Positions 17,379 to 30,100 of a stretch of 64,000 bases of DNA are shown here, piece by piece. Below the pieces are notes generated by a model. It saw only the letters and a program-made list of their open reading frames with translations, did not search any database and was not told the DNA's origin. The translations under genes and the position numbers were made by a program. Every line of letters starts with the position of its first letter. Position 1 is the first letter of the stretch. Where the stretch lies: assembly GCA_003117195.1 (NCBI GenBank), contig BDSI01000073.1, positions 558,001 through 622,000 on the forward strand. The letters run 5' to 3'. The DNA comes from Eudorina sp. 2006-703-Eu-15. Lineage: Eukaryota; Chlorophyta; Chlorophyceae; Chlamydomonadales; Volvocaceae.

Positions 17379-18132
17379 GGTTGTCCCGGAAACCTAACTG
17401 TTTGCAGACGCTTTGCCTCCCTTTTAGGGGCAAGCACAATCAGGTTTGGAAATTCAAGTCCGGACAACACTTTGTATAGTCTATGTTGGCGTTATGTGGA
17501 CCAAGGTGGAGAGTACGGCAATAAAAAATTGGACGTGTGCACTGGAACAGCCCACGGTCCAACGTGTCTTGCAATTCATTTGTTATAGTTGCACGAAGCA
17601 GGATTGCAGTCTGCACGCCATACTTATCTGACCTGTTCTAAGCGAGCCCAAACCGGCACATTCATTCCTTGGCCGGTTATTTCAATGAATTGAAAATATT
17701 TTTACTATGAAACCTGTAAAAGATAATGCACGACTATTGGCGCGACTGACGCAAGGATTGCCTGGTCAATGGCGAACAATCGTAACGACCAAGTTTGGAG
17801 CTTGCTGCGTGTGGACCATGGACAGCAAGGGCCTGTAGGAGTCCAACAGCAGGTGGGAATCCGTCCTTGCTTGGCTGTGGATACATGGCCAGCCCATGTC
17901 GCGGCGCGCTGAGCCATACAAAACGGTTTTGGCAAATGCGCTTTGCAATCACCACGGTAACACCATCCTGTGAATCATATGGTGGCTGTTGACTGTCGAA
18001 ATACGGGTCAGATGTACGGGGGGGGAGGATGCGGAGGGAATACAGCCCACCACTAAGACGCGCGGTCAGGTTCACTCCGTGCGGCACCGACAAACCGCAC
18101 ATTGGCATTAGGGTCGATGGGACCGTTTGGGG
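17379..18132. promoter_or_regulatory. Divergent intergenic region between DLD and the coiled-coil gene
   Basis: About 750 bp separate the DLD start on the minus strand from the proposed start of the coiled-coil gene on the plus strand, so both promoters should lie here. It is clearly less GC-rich than the flanking genes. No specific TATA box or operator could be assigned. Confidence 0.4.
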
Positions 18133-21100
18133 ATGGCTTGCAGTCACAAACAAACAAGGGTTAACCAACCCGCGCTGTCGCCGGGTTTGCGTTTGCGGAG
18201 GCCGCGGCTGCCGCGGGTCGAAGGCCGGCCGGGCGGTCTACCAGCTGCCTGCCCCCGCCTACCCGATTCTTCCGGAGGCGCTCCAGGGGACCCTCTTGGA
18301 CACCGGAGACGCAGCTCCCGCCGTCGATTCTCTGCTGGTAGCGGATTGCGTGGGACGCGGCTCGTCCCGTCCAAGGCACCCTATGCGGTGGGGGAATGCG
18401 GGACCCCGTGCGCCCCTCCCAGCCCCGCAACACACGCGGCGACCAACAAACACACAGCCGCACACGCCTCTATGCCCCCCCACCCCTGAAGCGGTGGGGC
18501 GGCTCCATTCCCGTCCCCGTCAACGCAACCCCCGCGGGGCCCCTGTGACCCCCGCGGCCCGACCCACGCTGCCGGACCATCTGGCCCAACCCCGCGCAGG
18601 CCTCGCCGGGCCATCGATTGCGGGCCGCGTCCGTGGACGGACCGCCCTTTGGCAACAACGGCGGCGGGATGATGGTGATGGGCGGCGGCGGGGATCTGCA
18701 CCCCCGGCCGGCCTGGGCGGACGGGCAGCGCTCCAACCGGCTGCCACCCCTGGAGGTGAACTGGCCTGTTGGGGGAGGCGGCGGTCCGACGGCAGCTGGG
18801 GGAAGGGGCCGTGGTTTGACAGCGGTTTTGACGCGGGGCGGGGCGGGACGGGGCGGGGAGGGGCGGGGCTACGGGAACGCTGCTCGCTACTGCTCCTCTT
18901 CATCGCCGGCGAGGCTCTCCATTACGCGCGTTAGAATCCGTCCGGATAACTCCAGCGCATATCAACCAAACCGGACCTGACCTAAATCAACCGAACCGGA
19001 CGGGCACAAACCAACCCAAACCCATCCACAGGCGGGTCAGCCGCCGATGGGCGGCAACCTGGCGATGCTGGAGGGGCTGCCCCCCGCCCGGCCCGCGCCG
19101 CAGCCCTACGTCGAGCCCCTGCCGCAACGGTACAGCCCGCCCGGCGGCGGCTCCTTCGACGGCGGGGCCGCCTCTCTGCTTGCGTTCAGCGAGCGGCTGG
19201 CGGCGCTGGAGGCGCGGGCGGCGGTGGCGGAGCAGCGGGCGATGTCGGCGGAATCGCGGGCGCAGGGGCTGGAGGCCGTGACCAAGGAGGTAGGAGCTGC
19301 GGGGCGAGGCCTAGGAAATTCAGAGGACCAAGGCAACCCGGCCCCAGACAGCACCGAGCGAGGGTGTCTGAATATTGAAGAGCCCAAGGGACGCTGGGCG
19401 AAGGGATGGGAAGGAGGGAGGGAGGAAATGCTTCACGTTGTGTCTTTTCAGTCGTTGAAATGTGCGTGAGCCCAAGGGCTTGCGGACATTGACCAGCCGC
19501 CCGTCAGCAGATGGGACGGAGGCGGGGACCCGACCGGGGAGGTTCCGGAGCGCGGGCAGCGATGAGGACCTGCGGCCATGGATGGAAGGAGGCTCGTCGG
19601 CGTCAATCCGAGCTGGCCTGCAACCTGCAGCGGAGGCGGGCTCAGCCGCAGGATCTGCTGCAGATTTCAGCGCGTGCCAAGGCTGAACGTGATCAGCGAT
19701 GGGCGGTCGTAGGCAGTCGTGCGCAGCCATGTCTGGTGGTCAATGCTCGCATCCTGTTCCCTGTTCTCGAGGGTCGAAAGGTCATTGAACGCGCGCACTA
19801 CTGTCCCCGCGGATCCTACCATCGCCCACCATCCCGCCCGCCGCCGCCAGGTGAGCCGCGCGTACGATATTCAGAACCAGCGGCTGGCGGCGGTCAGCGG
19901 CGAGCTGGCGAGGGCGGCGGCGGAGCTGAACGACCTGCGGCTGCGACACGAGGGCGCGCACGCCAATTCGGCGGCGGTGAACCAGCAGGTAGGCGTTTGC
20001 CGGAGCAGCACGGTCCATCAGTCGTCGCCGCAATCGTCCGGAACGCTCTCATACGGTCATATCCAATCAACCGTGTGCACGCGTGTTTGGGCAAAGTCAA
20101 CGCGCACATGTGGCTGTGGGTATGTGTTCACCAAGCCACGCACCTCCTCGCCCCCTTCCTCCTCCTATCCTCGCTCCTCCCTCCCCTCCCGCGACCATCA
20201 GAGGGTGTCCCGCACCATCGCTCCTGTGCGTGTTTGTCTTCCTAACCTCCTCTATCTCCTCCCTCCTCGCTATATTCCTATACTTTCCTATGTTGCCCAC
20301 TTGACCTCCTGCAAGGGTGCATAGGTGGGTGAATGGCCAAGCACACAGATGAAGTACATACAGGTACTCCTCGCTCCTTACCTCGCCCCCTCCCCTCTTC
20401 CCCCTTCAGCTGGTGGCCCTGAGCTCGGAGGTGCGCAACCAGGAGGCCAAGCTGGCGGCGGCGCAGGCGGCGCTGCAGGAGTCGGTGATGATGGGGTCGG
20501 AGCTGCGGGGCCAGGTGGGGGCGGGGGCTGGGGAGGGCGGGTGGGTGGGTCGGCAGGCGGGTGGATGGGTGTTTAGAGAAGAGATCCGCCCGATGGATTT
20601 GAGCTGGGTGTCAGCCGGGCGGGAAGCGGCAAGGTGGCGAGTAGCGAGCGAATCGCTTGGCCGGCGCTTGATGGAGAGCGACGGGTGGTGGGAAGATGGC
20701 ATGAGGTGATGGTTCAGAAGGTGGCCGGGGCGACGGTTGCGTGGGCAGGTCGGTGAGGAGCCGGGCCGTAGCGGCATGTGGCTGGGTTGGGCGGGGCTTG
20801 GGGTCCCGGCCCCGTGCATCCCATTTCGTGAGCCTCCACTGCCGCGGCCATCCATGAAGCAGCAACTGGTAGAGCATTTCCTTTCGTTCCAACACCGCCC
20901 AGCCCTAACGGCCCAGCGACACCCACCGCCCCTCACCCACCGCCCCACACCCACCGCCCCACACCCGCCCACCGCCCCACACGCAGGTGGGGATGCTGGG
21001 TGACGAGCTGCGCCGCGCGCAGGCGGATCGCGCCGCCGCCCAGGGCGCCATCGAGCGGCTGGGCAGGGCGCTGGCGGACGGCCAGGCGTTCAGCGCCATG

Positions 21101-24100
21101 GATGCACGGAGGCAGTTGGACGAGCAGGTAAGGGTCACCGTCACCACCGTCGTCAGCGCTACTGCTGCCGCCACCACTGTTGCTGCTGCTGCTGCCGGTG
21201 CTACTGCTGCTGCTGCTGCTAACACTTCCCTTTGATCGGCAGCCGCTCTACGCTGCTGCTGCTGCTGCTGCTGCTGAATCGCTTAGTCCTGACACCACCG
21301 CTGCTGGTACTGCTCCTGCTGCTGCTGCTGCTGTGGGTGCTACCCCTGCCGCCAGGGCGCCGCCTTCCGCGCCGAGCTGGTGCGGCGGCAGCAGGCCCAC
21401 ATGGAGGCCATGGCGGGGCTGAACCGGGAGGTGGAGGGCTACCGGGCGGAGGCGGCGGCGGCGGGGCAGGCGCTGCACTTGGCGGTGGACAGGCTCAACG
21501 CGAGGTGCGGGGGAGACGGCGAGCACCCGCGGAGGTGGTTGGCTGCGCTGCTAGTGTTCGTGGGCAGGCAGGCAGGCAGGCATGGTTACAGGCAGGCAGA
21601 GCAGGAGTGCGGGTGACATATGCAAGGGGCATAGCCCGGGGATGCCCGTATGCCACACAGCCGGATGGGTGGGTGTGTATAATAGGAAACTGAGCTGCGA
21701 GAAGCGAAGTCCAGCGTAACAGGCGATGTAGGTGTGTGTGTATGCGTGTGTCATTATCGAGGGAAGGCAGCGTGCATGATGTGTACAGCCATGAACCCGC
21801 CCGCCATGAACCCGCCCGCCCGCCCGCCCGATGTGATGTGCGTGTCGTTATCGAGGGAAGGCGGCGTGCGTAATGTGTACAGCCATGAGCCTGCGTCCGA
21901 GGGAGGTTGAGGGCTGGTTGGATGAGGAGGAAGGGTAGGGAAGGGAGGGTACAGGAAATTGGTGGACAGATTGAAGCTGCGCTGGGAAGGGAGGGTATAG
22001 GAAAGGGAGGGGAGGGAAGGGAGGGGAGTCCCGACTGAAGAGTACACCCGGCGGATCTCAACCTCGTGAGATGACCTACCCCTGTATCTCCCGCACCCGT
22101 GTTCGTTTCTGGGTTTATTTGTTTGTTCTTATCTCCCGCGCCCCCTTCTTCGTACGGCGGCGGACGTCGCCCGAACCGCAACCCCCACCCCGGTGCAACC
22201 CAGGATCCACGGCGAGGAGGCGGCGCTGGACCGGCTGCGCTCCGAAACCGCCGCCGCGGCAGCCGGCGAGGCCGCCCTCATCGGCAACCTGCGGGGCCAA
22301 GTGGGCGAGCTGCAGGCGCTGCTCAGCGTGAGTGGGGCCCGCGCAGGGGGCTGGGCGCTGGGAACTGACCCGCGCAGGGGGCAGGGGGCAGGCGCTGACC
22401 CGCGCAGGGGGCAGGGGGCATGGGTGCCATGGCCGCCAGGTGCAGGGGCCAAGGATTGCCAGCGCCGCGCAGGGCAGGGGCCGGAGTCCGCCAGGGCTGG
22501 ACAGCTCCTACGGTAACCCCCGGCATCCTGGCGTGCGGGGCATCGGCAAGCGCGCTCCCGATCAGGGTCTACCGTACCCGCAGCCTGGGGTAATCGGGGA
22601 CGGGGCAGCTGGCGGACAGGGGTATCGGGAATTGGTAGGCATTGTCGAACCGCGCTGCAGCCCCAGAGCTGGCGGAAGTGGGCGGGAACACCCACGGATG
22701 CTTGAACGTTGACACATCGACCCGGAGGCAGCTCCGAAGCGCGGCACTGGCACATGGAATTCGTCACCGCGCGACCTCCCGCTTGCCCTTCCCTGACCTC
22801 ATCCCCTACCCGCGCCCCCCCCCGCCCCCCGCTTGCTCCCGCTGCAGGGCATGACGCAGCAGCTGGCGGCCGAGCAGGCGATGCGGCGGCAGGACACGGC
22901 GGCGCTGGACACCAACATGAAGGCCATGGAGGGGGCGCTCATGCAGGCGCAGGTGTGCGCCCCGGACCCAAGGGGCGGGGGGTATAGGAAACTGGTGGAC
23001 ATCTTCAAACAAGAAGGGGGGCTGGGCGCGGATGGAGAGGCAAGATTGGTCAGGCCGACTGCGACGAGGGGCCGCACGGGGTACCGTATGTGGGTGCGCC
23101 GGGTGTGGGGCTGTTCCGCAGGCATGCCCCCACGGCTGCTGTTGGCGTCACCACGGCTGCTGTCAGCGTCGCGCACCGTCATTACTTGTTGTGTAGGTTG
23201 CGGTTCTCTACCGCGGGCTCGGACAACATCACGGCCCCTCCACCGCCACCACCACCAACACTACTACCACCACGCACCACCCCGATGCGACCGACCCGAA
23301 CACACACATCTATCCGCCCAACCGCCCAGCCCATCCCCTCGGCCCGTCCCTTCCAACCACCGGTCCACCACGGAACCCTCCCACCCGATCGCCCCGACCC
23401 CTCTTCAGGTCGCTCGCCCTTGCTTTCAATATTGTACTACTCATTATTTGTTACAAGTTATTTCGTTCGAATCACACTAACGGCCAACCCAACCACCCAA
23501 CCACCTTAACCACCCCACAGGACCAGGTCGTCCGGCGGACCGTGGCGCTGCTGGAGGGCAAGGCGGGTCAGCTGATGCGGGCGCTGGCGGATGTGGACGC
23601 GGGGGCGCAGATACGGGATGAGGAGGCCCGGACGAGGGGCGAGCAGCAGCTGGGGGCGTTCGTGAAGGTGGGTGGGTAGCGGGGGTGGGCGGGTCGGTGG
23701 GTGGGGGATGGCTTGGTGGATGGCTTGTTGCGGGTCGGGGGTTTAGAGAGACATACTGGGTGGCAAGAGGGTGAGATGAGCTTGGCGGTGCAGGGATGTA
23801 CGGGGTGGGAAGAGGGTGGTGAGCTGGGCGAAATGAGCGGCGGTGCGGTGCAATGGGCGCGCAACGACGCGCGGCCGTCCAGACAACTGGGGGCAGGCCT
23901 CTGCCCTCTGCTCAACCCTGAAAGGTGAAGCTGCGAGGAAGCTGACCAGCTGCCCAGCTGCAGCTGCAGCGCCTCTGGGGATGGTCTTTAGGGTTACGAT
24001 ACGATGTGCCTTTGCGGTCCCCAATGCGGGACGCGACCCGCCGCCCGTGTACCGAGCGATGGCCGGCCCACAGCCCGGGCTTGCCCGGGCTTGTGCCCGG

Positions 24101-27100
24101 GTGTGCCCGAGCTTGTTTTCCGGGTTTATCTCTTTTTCAGTTTAACCCCCACCGCCCACCGCCAACCCTCGCAGGCCGCCGCGCGGAACGAGAAGGTGGG
24201 GCTGGAGCGGATGATGATGCTGGAGGGCGCCCTCAGGCAAGTACTGGACCCCAGTAGCAGCCGGAGGGGGGAGGAGGGTAAAGGAGGGTGCCCACACCGC
24301 CTTCCGCCCCCCGCCCAGCCCCTACCTCGCGTCTCACACTTCCGGAGCCTGGCCCGTTGCGGATGGTCCGACTCATCTACTCTAGGCCCATGGCACATGC
24401 ATGCCACGTGCGTGCGCGCCTCTGGCCCGACCCAGTCAGGTCCGACCCAGTCAGGTGCGACCCAGTCAGGTCCGACGCGGCCCTTGTATCGCCCGCCTTG
24501 TCCCCGCTGCCGCTCTCCGCCTGCGACCCCCCTTCGCAGTTCTGTTTGGTGGTCCGGGCGGGTTTCTTTGCTAAGCACGCAGCTGTTCATGAACACGCCC
24601 TCCCTCGCGGTCCGCTCGCCCTCAGGGACATCGCCACCGCCAGCAGCGCCAGTCTGGAGGCGCTGCAGCAGCGACTGGACCAGGGCCTGGCGCAGGTGGG
24701 AGGGAGGGAAAGGGAGCGGACAGGCAGGGAAGGGGATGGGTACAGCGGGCTTCGAGCTCAGCCCGTGGCGTAGGAAGCTGCGAGGAAGCTGTCAACTGAG
24801 GAGTCTGGTATGGGTATCCGCCCTATCCGCCTGGTCTACCTTTCCAGGGCGGGGACCCCGAAGCGGGGATCAGGGCGTGGGGGCGGGGTGACTCGCGGTT
24901 TCGCAGTCTCGATTGACACGGTGGGAGCTGGGAGGGGGAGGACGACACCCTGTTGCCGGGATGATCGCCTTGCGTGCATGTCAAACCAAATCCGCAATCA
25001 CCTTGCTTACCCCGCCCTGCCCACGCCATGGCCCGCGGGCCCGTCCACCGGACTGCTCCGAGGTCGCAGGTCGCGGCCGCGGTGGACGCTGCCCGCGCCA
25101 CCACGGAGGACCGCGAGGCGGGTCTGCGCACCCAGATCAACGGGGCACTGCAGAAGATCCGGGCGTACGCGAGGGACATGGAGGTGCGATGAGGAAGGCT
25201 TGTTGAGAAAAGAAAAAGGAAAAGAGGAGGGGTGCGCGTGTAGGTAGGGGTGTTCAAACTATGAAACACGCCCAACCCATACCGGTTGCCAACACACTGA
25301 CAATAATAAGCTGCAAATGAGAAGTGCAGCATAAGGCTTGGAAATGCAGCATAAGGGTCTTACTTAAGGTAGCCAACGCGACCCCAACGCCACCCCAACG
25401 TGCTCCAATCCAACCCGCCCCACCCTGCGCCATCCTCGAGACCCCGACGCACTCCACCCCAACCCCGAACACACCCGCGCGCCGCGCAGGAGTCCCTGGA
25501 GCAGGAGCGGGTGAAGCTTGAGGAGGTGGTCAAACTGGAGATCCGCGCCCGACAGCAGTCCAGCGAGTCGCTCAAGGAGGCCATCGACGAGGTGGCGGTC
25601 AAGGTACGACAGTACGACAGTACGGACACTTGTGCACCTGCTGTACATGTACAGCGTTGCTGCCGGGGTATTAAAATGACATCAGCCGGGACCCGTCCAG
25701 CGAGAAACAGAGAGCGGGTTCATGCCCATGTGCGTGTGTGTGTTTCGATGCGCGCGTGTTTCAGTGAGGACACCCGCCCGACCCAAATCAGTTGCCAACA
25801 CGGTATCCTTACATGGTTTACCTGCAAATAAGCAAACTCAACAATGGAAGGCGATGCACCTGTGTGCAACGGCGTGTTCATTTGGGGTTTGGCCTTCCAA
25901 CTCCTCGAAACCCACACCTTCCCCTGCGCGACAGCTCGCCTCTTCACCCCCTCCCCCGCCCGTTTTCCGTACGACACAGGTCCAGGCCGTGGACGGAGGG
26001 CTCCTCAAGGGGTTCGAGGTACGGCGTCAATGACCCCGTGGGGAGGGCCCCAGTGCAGCGACCGTTTGTTCGGTTTGTTCGGGTTGGGGCATTCGGTCTC
26101 ACCGAAGACAGGGAGAAAGTTGCGGCTGACGTGCGATTTCGGCGGACCAACGACCCGTCGGTCGATAACATCCCCTCCCGACCGCCCATGCGTCTGTGTC
26201 CTGCAACTCCCTGTGGGCACCCACCCGCCTCTGTCCCCCTTTTCGGTGTTACCTCCTCTCTCCCCCCCCAGGAGTTCAAGAACAAAATGACGGAGGACCT
26301 GACGACGCTCCGAAACACGGTCGCGGGCCACGGCCGGGACCTGTCAGCGCTGCAGTCCGCCGCCGCGGCCGCGGGGCGAGAGCTGGAGGGCCTGCAGCGG
26401 CGGGCGGAGCAGGTAAGGGGGGTGGGATGGGCACCCGTGTGTGAGTGTGGGGTGTAGGAGGGAGGGGCTGGGGTGCAGGGGGATGGGGCATGGGGCGGCC
26501 CTGCGCGTGAGGATGGATGGGCTTTGCGTGTGTGTTGATCGGTGGGCAGGGCAGGAATGCGTGTCATGCAATGGGCATGGTAGTGCCCAACGGTCGCCCG
26601 TCTGTGTGTCTGTGTGTCTGTGTGTCTGGGTGATTTAAATACAGAAGAGTACCTCGCACCGACCATGCTTAACACCTCGTGCCCTCTCGCCCCCCGGCCA
26701 TCCCACCACCCGCCCTCCCCACATCGTGTTTTTCATCATGTTCTGCTCCCATGACGTGTCTCCCATGGGTAGGTCTATCTGCTGGGTCCGGTCAGTAGGC
26801 ATGTTTTTCATTCCATCCGCCCCCAGCTGAGCTTGGTTTTTCAAAGCCCCGAAACCGCCGACCCCTTTTCCCCCTCGTCCCACAGATCTCCTCGGATCTG
26901 CAGCAGGAAGCGGCGGACCGGAAGAAGGGCTTCCAGGACCTCAGGCACTGCTGCGACCAGAGCCAGGTACGGCGCCGGTACGACGCGAGGTCGCAACCAA
27001 CCCCCCTTCCCCCGCCCGGGCGCTGGGGTTGGGGCCGTGAGGAGCCGGGTTGGGGATAGCGGTGCGCCGCACGGCGTCGGCGCGCCAGCAAGTGCTTGGA

Positions 27101-30100
27101 GCGGGGCCATGTCGCCGCTACTAGCAGCCCCCAGGAACGCCTTTGAGCAGGAATACCCACAAACCCCAAAATTCCCTGGCCCGGGTCAAACACTCACCCG
27201 CCCGTCCATCTTCCAATCCCCCATCCGTCTGCCTATTGAGACGCGCACTGAGGTGTATGTCCTTTCCTCCTCCGCTTCCCGCTTCTCGCCTCCCGCCCCC
27301 TTTACCCCACGCACACACCCCCTACACACACGCACACAAACGCGGCGCACATCCACACGCCGGGGTGCTTCTCGCCGAACACACGGGGTCGGCCGCGCAG
27401 CTGGCTGAGGAGGCTCTGCGGCAGGAGGTGGGAGAGCTGACCCGCTCCACGGACAGGCGGTTCGCGGCGGCGGACGCGGAGGCGGAGCGGGTGCGGCAGC
27501 GCATGGCCAAGGACCGACAGGACCATGACGCTCTGGAGGGGCTGGTGCAGGTGCGTGGCTGCTGGATGGGGTGAAAACGAAAAACAGCCCAGACACACCC
27601 AGCCCTGCGACGAATCCTTACTAACAAACGCACCAAGCCGTACGCCACACACACACCCCTTGGGAGGGGGCGCCTGGGTGGGCTCCTTGTTACATACACA
27701 CCTTCGCGGCTCAGTTCTCTTTTACACACACCTCCCCCCTCCTCCGTCCGGACCGCAGGTGCACAGCGACGTGTTCGTGGACGTGCAGCACAAGCTGACC
27801 TCCCTGGACCAGCGGGCCAAGACGCAGGAGGCCAACCTCACCAACGCGGTGGAGGACATCAACGAGCGGATGGAGGCGGCGGCCAAGAGGTGCGGGCCCG
27901 GTTGCCCGTTACCGGGAATCCTGCTTGCAGCCCTCCCTTGCCGATCTTTCCCTCCCTCCCTCCCTTCCTCCCGCCCTGAAATGTCTACCAATGTCCTGTA
28001 TCCCTCCCGCCCTGCCCTGCCCTGCCCTGCCCTGCTCCGCCTATCCTACCCTGCCCTACCTGGCCACCCCGCGCCGCAGCGCCGCCAAGGAGGCCGCGGA
28101 CCAGCGGGCCTCGCTAGCCGCGCTGTCGGAGCGCACCGACCAGCGGCTGGCCGAGGCGGCGGAGGCCACGGAGGCTCTGGGCAAGCTGATGGACGCCAAG
28201 ATGGATCGCAACCAGAAGGTGCTGGAGGACGTCTTGGCGCAGGTGGGGCCGAGGGACGGGGTGAAAGGGGCGGAAAGGGGCTGAAAGGGGCAGGGCGGCC
28301 GAAAGGGGCAAAGGGGCTGAAAGCGGCGGAGCGGCCGAAAGGGACGAAGGGGGCTAAAGGGGCGAAGCTTAAACCTTGGGCGATGTGGGTGCATCCTTGG
28401 GGTTCGCATTCGTTGTCTACTTCGTGTATGTCTGTCTATATGTCTGTCTGTCTGCCCGCCCGGCTGTCCGGTGGGTGCACGCCGGGCCCGATCACGAACC
28501 CGATGTTCCCATCCACCCCCGCCCCCTTCTTCATTCCCGTCATCATCGCCCCTCCCCTCACGGCCCTGCAGTACCAGGAGGAGACCGCCTCCTCGCTCAA
28601 CGAGCTCACTGTCCGCACCGAGGAGCTGCAGCGCATGCTGGAGGACGAGGTGAGGTCGTACTGCCGTACCGCTGCGCACAAGTAAATGGATCGCAGGGCT
28701 TCCGGGCGCAGCTTTTGCCTTCGCCACCAACCCGCCCAAAACGAACTCCCCCAATCCCATCCTGCGGTCCGACCCAGATGACACACATTTGCATTAGAGC
28801 GCGTTCGAGGGTTTGCCTGGCACCATCACTGCATAACATGAATGCCGCCTGCTCGATAAAATGTTCCTCCTGTCGTACCTGTTGTACGGCGCGGCCCCAT
28901 CTCAACGTCTGTTCGGCCCCCCTCCATCGCGTGTCGTGAAAACAAAAAAATCATTCAGGTCGCCACGTTGGACGAGCATATCGAGAGCAAGGTCAAGTCC
29001 CTGGACGACAAGTTCACGTCGGCTCTGGAGGTACGAACTTCGGAAGAGCGGGATGCCGCGGAGGCGCGGGAAGCCGAAGTCGCGAAGACGGCGGCGGATG
29101 CGCTGGCGGCGGAAAGGGAGGCGAGGGAGGCGGCGGTGGCCGCCCTCGAAGCGCGTGTGACAGACGAAAGAGAAGAAGCTCAGCAAAGAGAGGCTAAAGT
29201 CGCGGAGGACGCGGCAGCTGCGCTGGAAGAGCGCGCGGCAGCGGAGCGGGCAGCGGCGGAAGCGCGGGAAGCAAAGGTCGCGGAAACGGCGGCGGCGGCG
29301 CTCGAGGCGCGGGCGGCGGCGGAACGCGCGGCGGCGGAGGAGAGGGAGGCGAGGATTGCGGCGGAGGCGGCGGCGGGCCTTGAGGCGCGGGCGGCAGCGG
29401 AGCGGGCAGAGGCGGAAGCGCGGGAAGCCGTGATAGTGCAGCAGCTGAACAAATTCAAAGAGGTACGCCCAACCCAACCAACTCAACCAACCCAACCGAC
29501 CCAACCAACAAACCGACCCAACCAACCCCGCCCGCCGCCTGGGGGTCGTCGGAAGCCCGCTCCGCCTCTTCCGTACTCAGCTCCACATCGGAACCTCCCG
29601 ACCGGCCCCACATAAGCTGGCCCACATCAATGTGCAGCGCCTTTTGATGCGGAAGCCCTCAGCAAACTGCCGTACGTCGCGAGGGAGACCCCATAGGAGA
29701 CCCCATAGATGAAAATCAGGCGGTATATAGATGAAGATCCGCGACCATGGAAGTCCCGTACACGAAATCTGATTACAGGAGATCCTAAAAGAGATCCCGT
29801 TTTGACGATCCACTCACGGGGCCGCTTCATACGATCCCGACTGGAGTTCGCCACAGTGAACCATCCATGGTTTGCTAATAGCTTAGATGTCTCGGGCGGT
29901 TTGCTTGAATACCCCGGACGGAATCCACTGTCGCCATCGGACGCCTTCAGCGGGCAGGCACTCCTAAACCGGCATAGGGACAGGCATATAAAGACACCGT
30001 TGTGAGGGCGATTCGCGACTGAGCGGAGCAGGCTGGGATTAACGTGTAGGGGTTTGGTGACTTTGTGGTGGTGTACGCAGTCCACCGCAGCTCCCTCAAT

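Noticed and set aside
29029..29040. Splice donor GTACGA after ALE in the coiled-coil gene
   Set aside because: The frame stays open and coiled-coil-like for 430 further bases to a donor at 29463, so the upstream GTACGA was taken as exonic.
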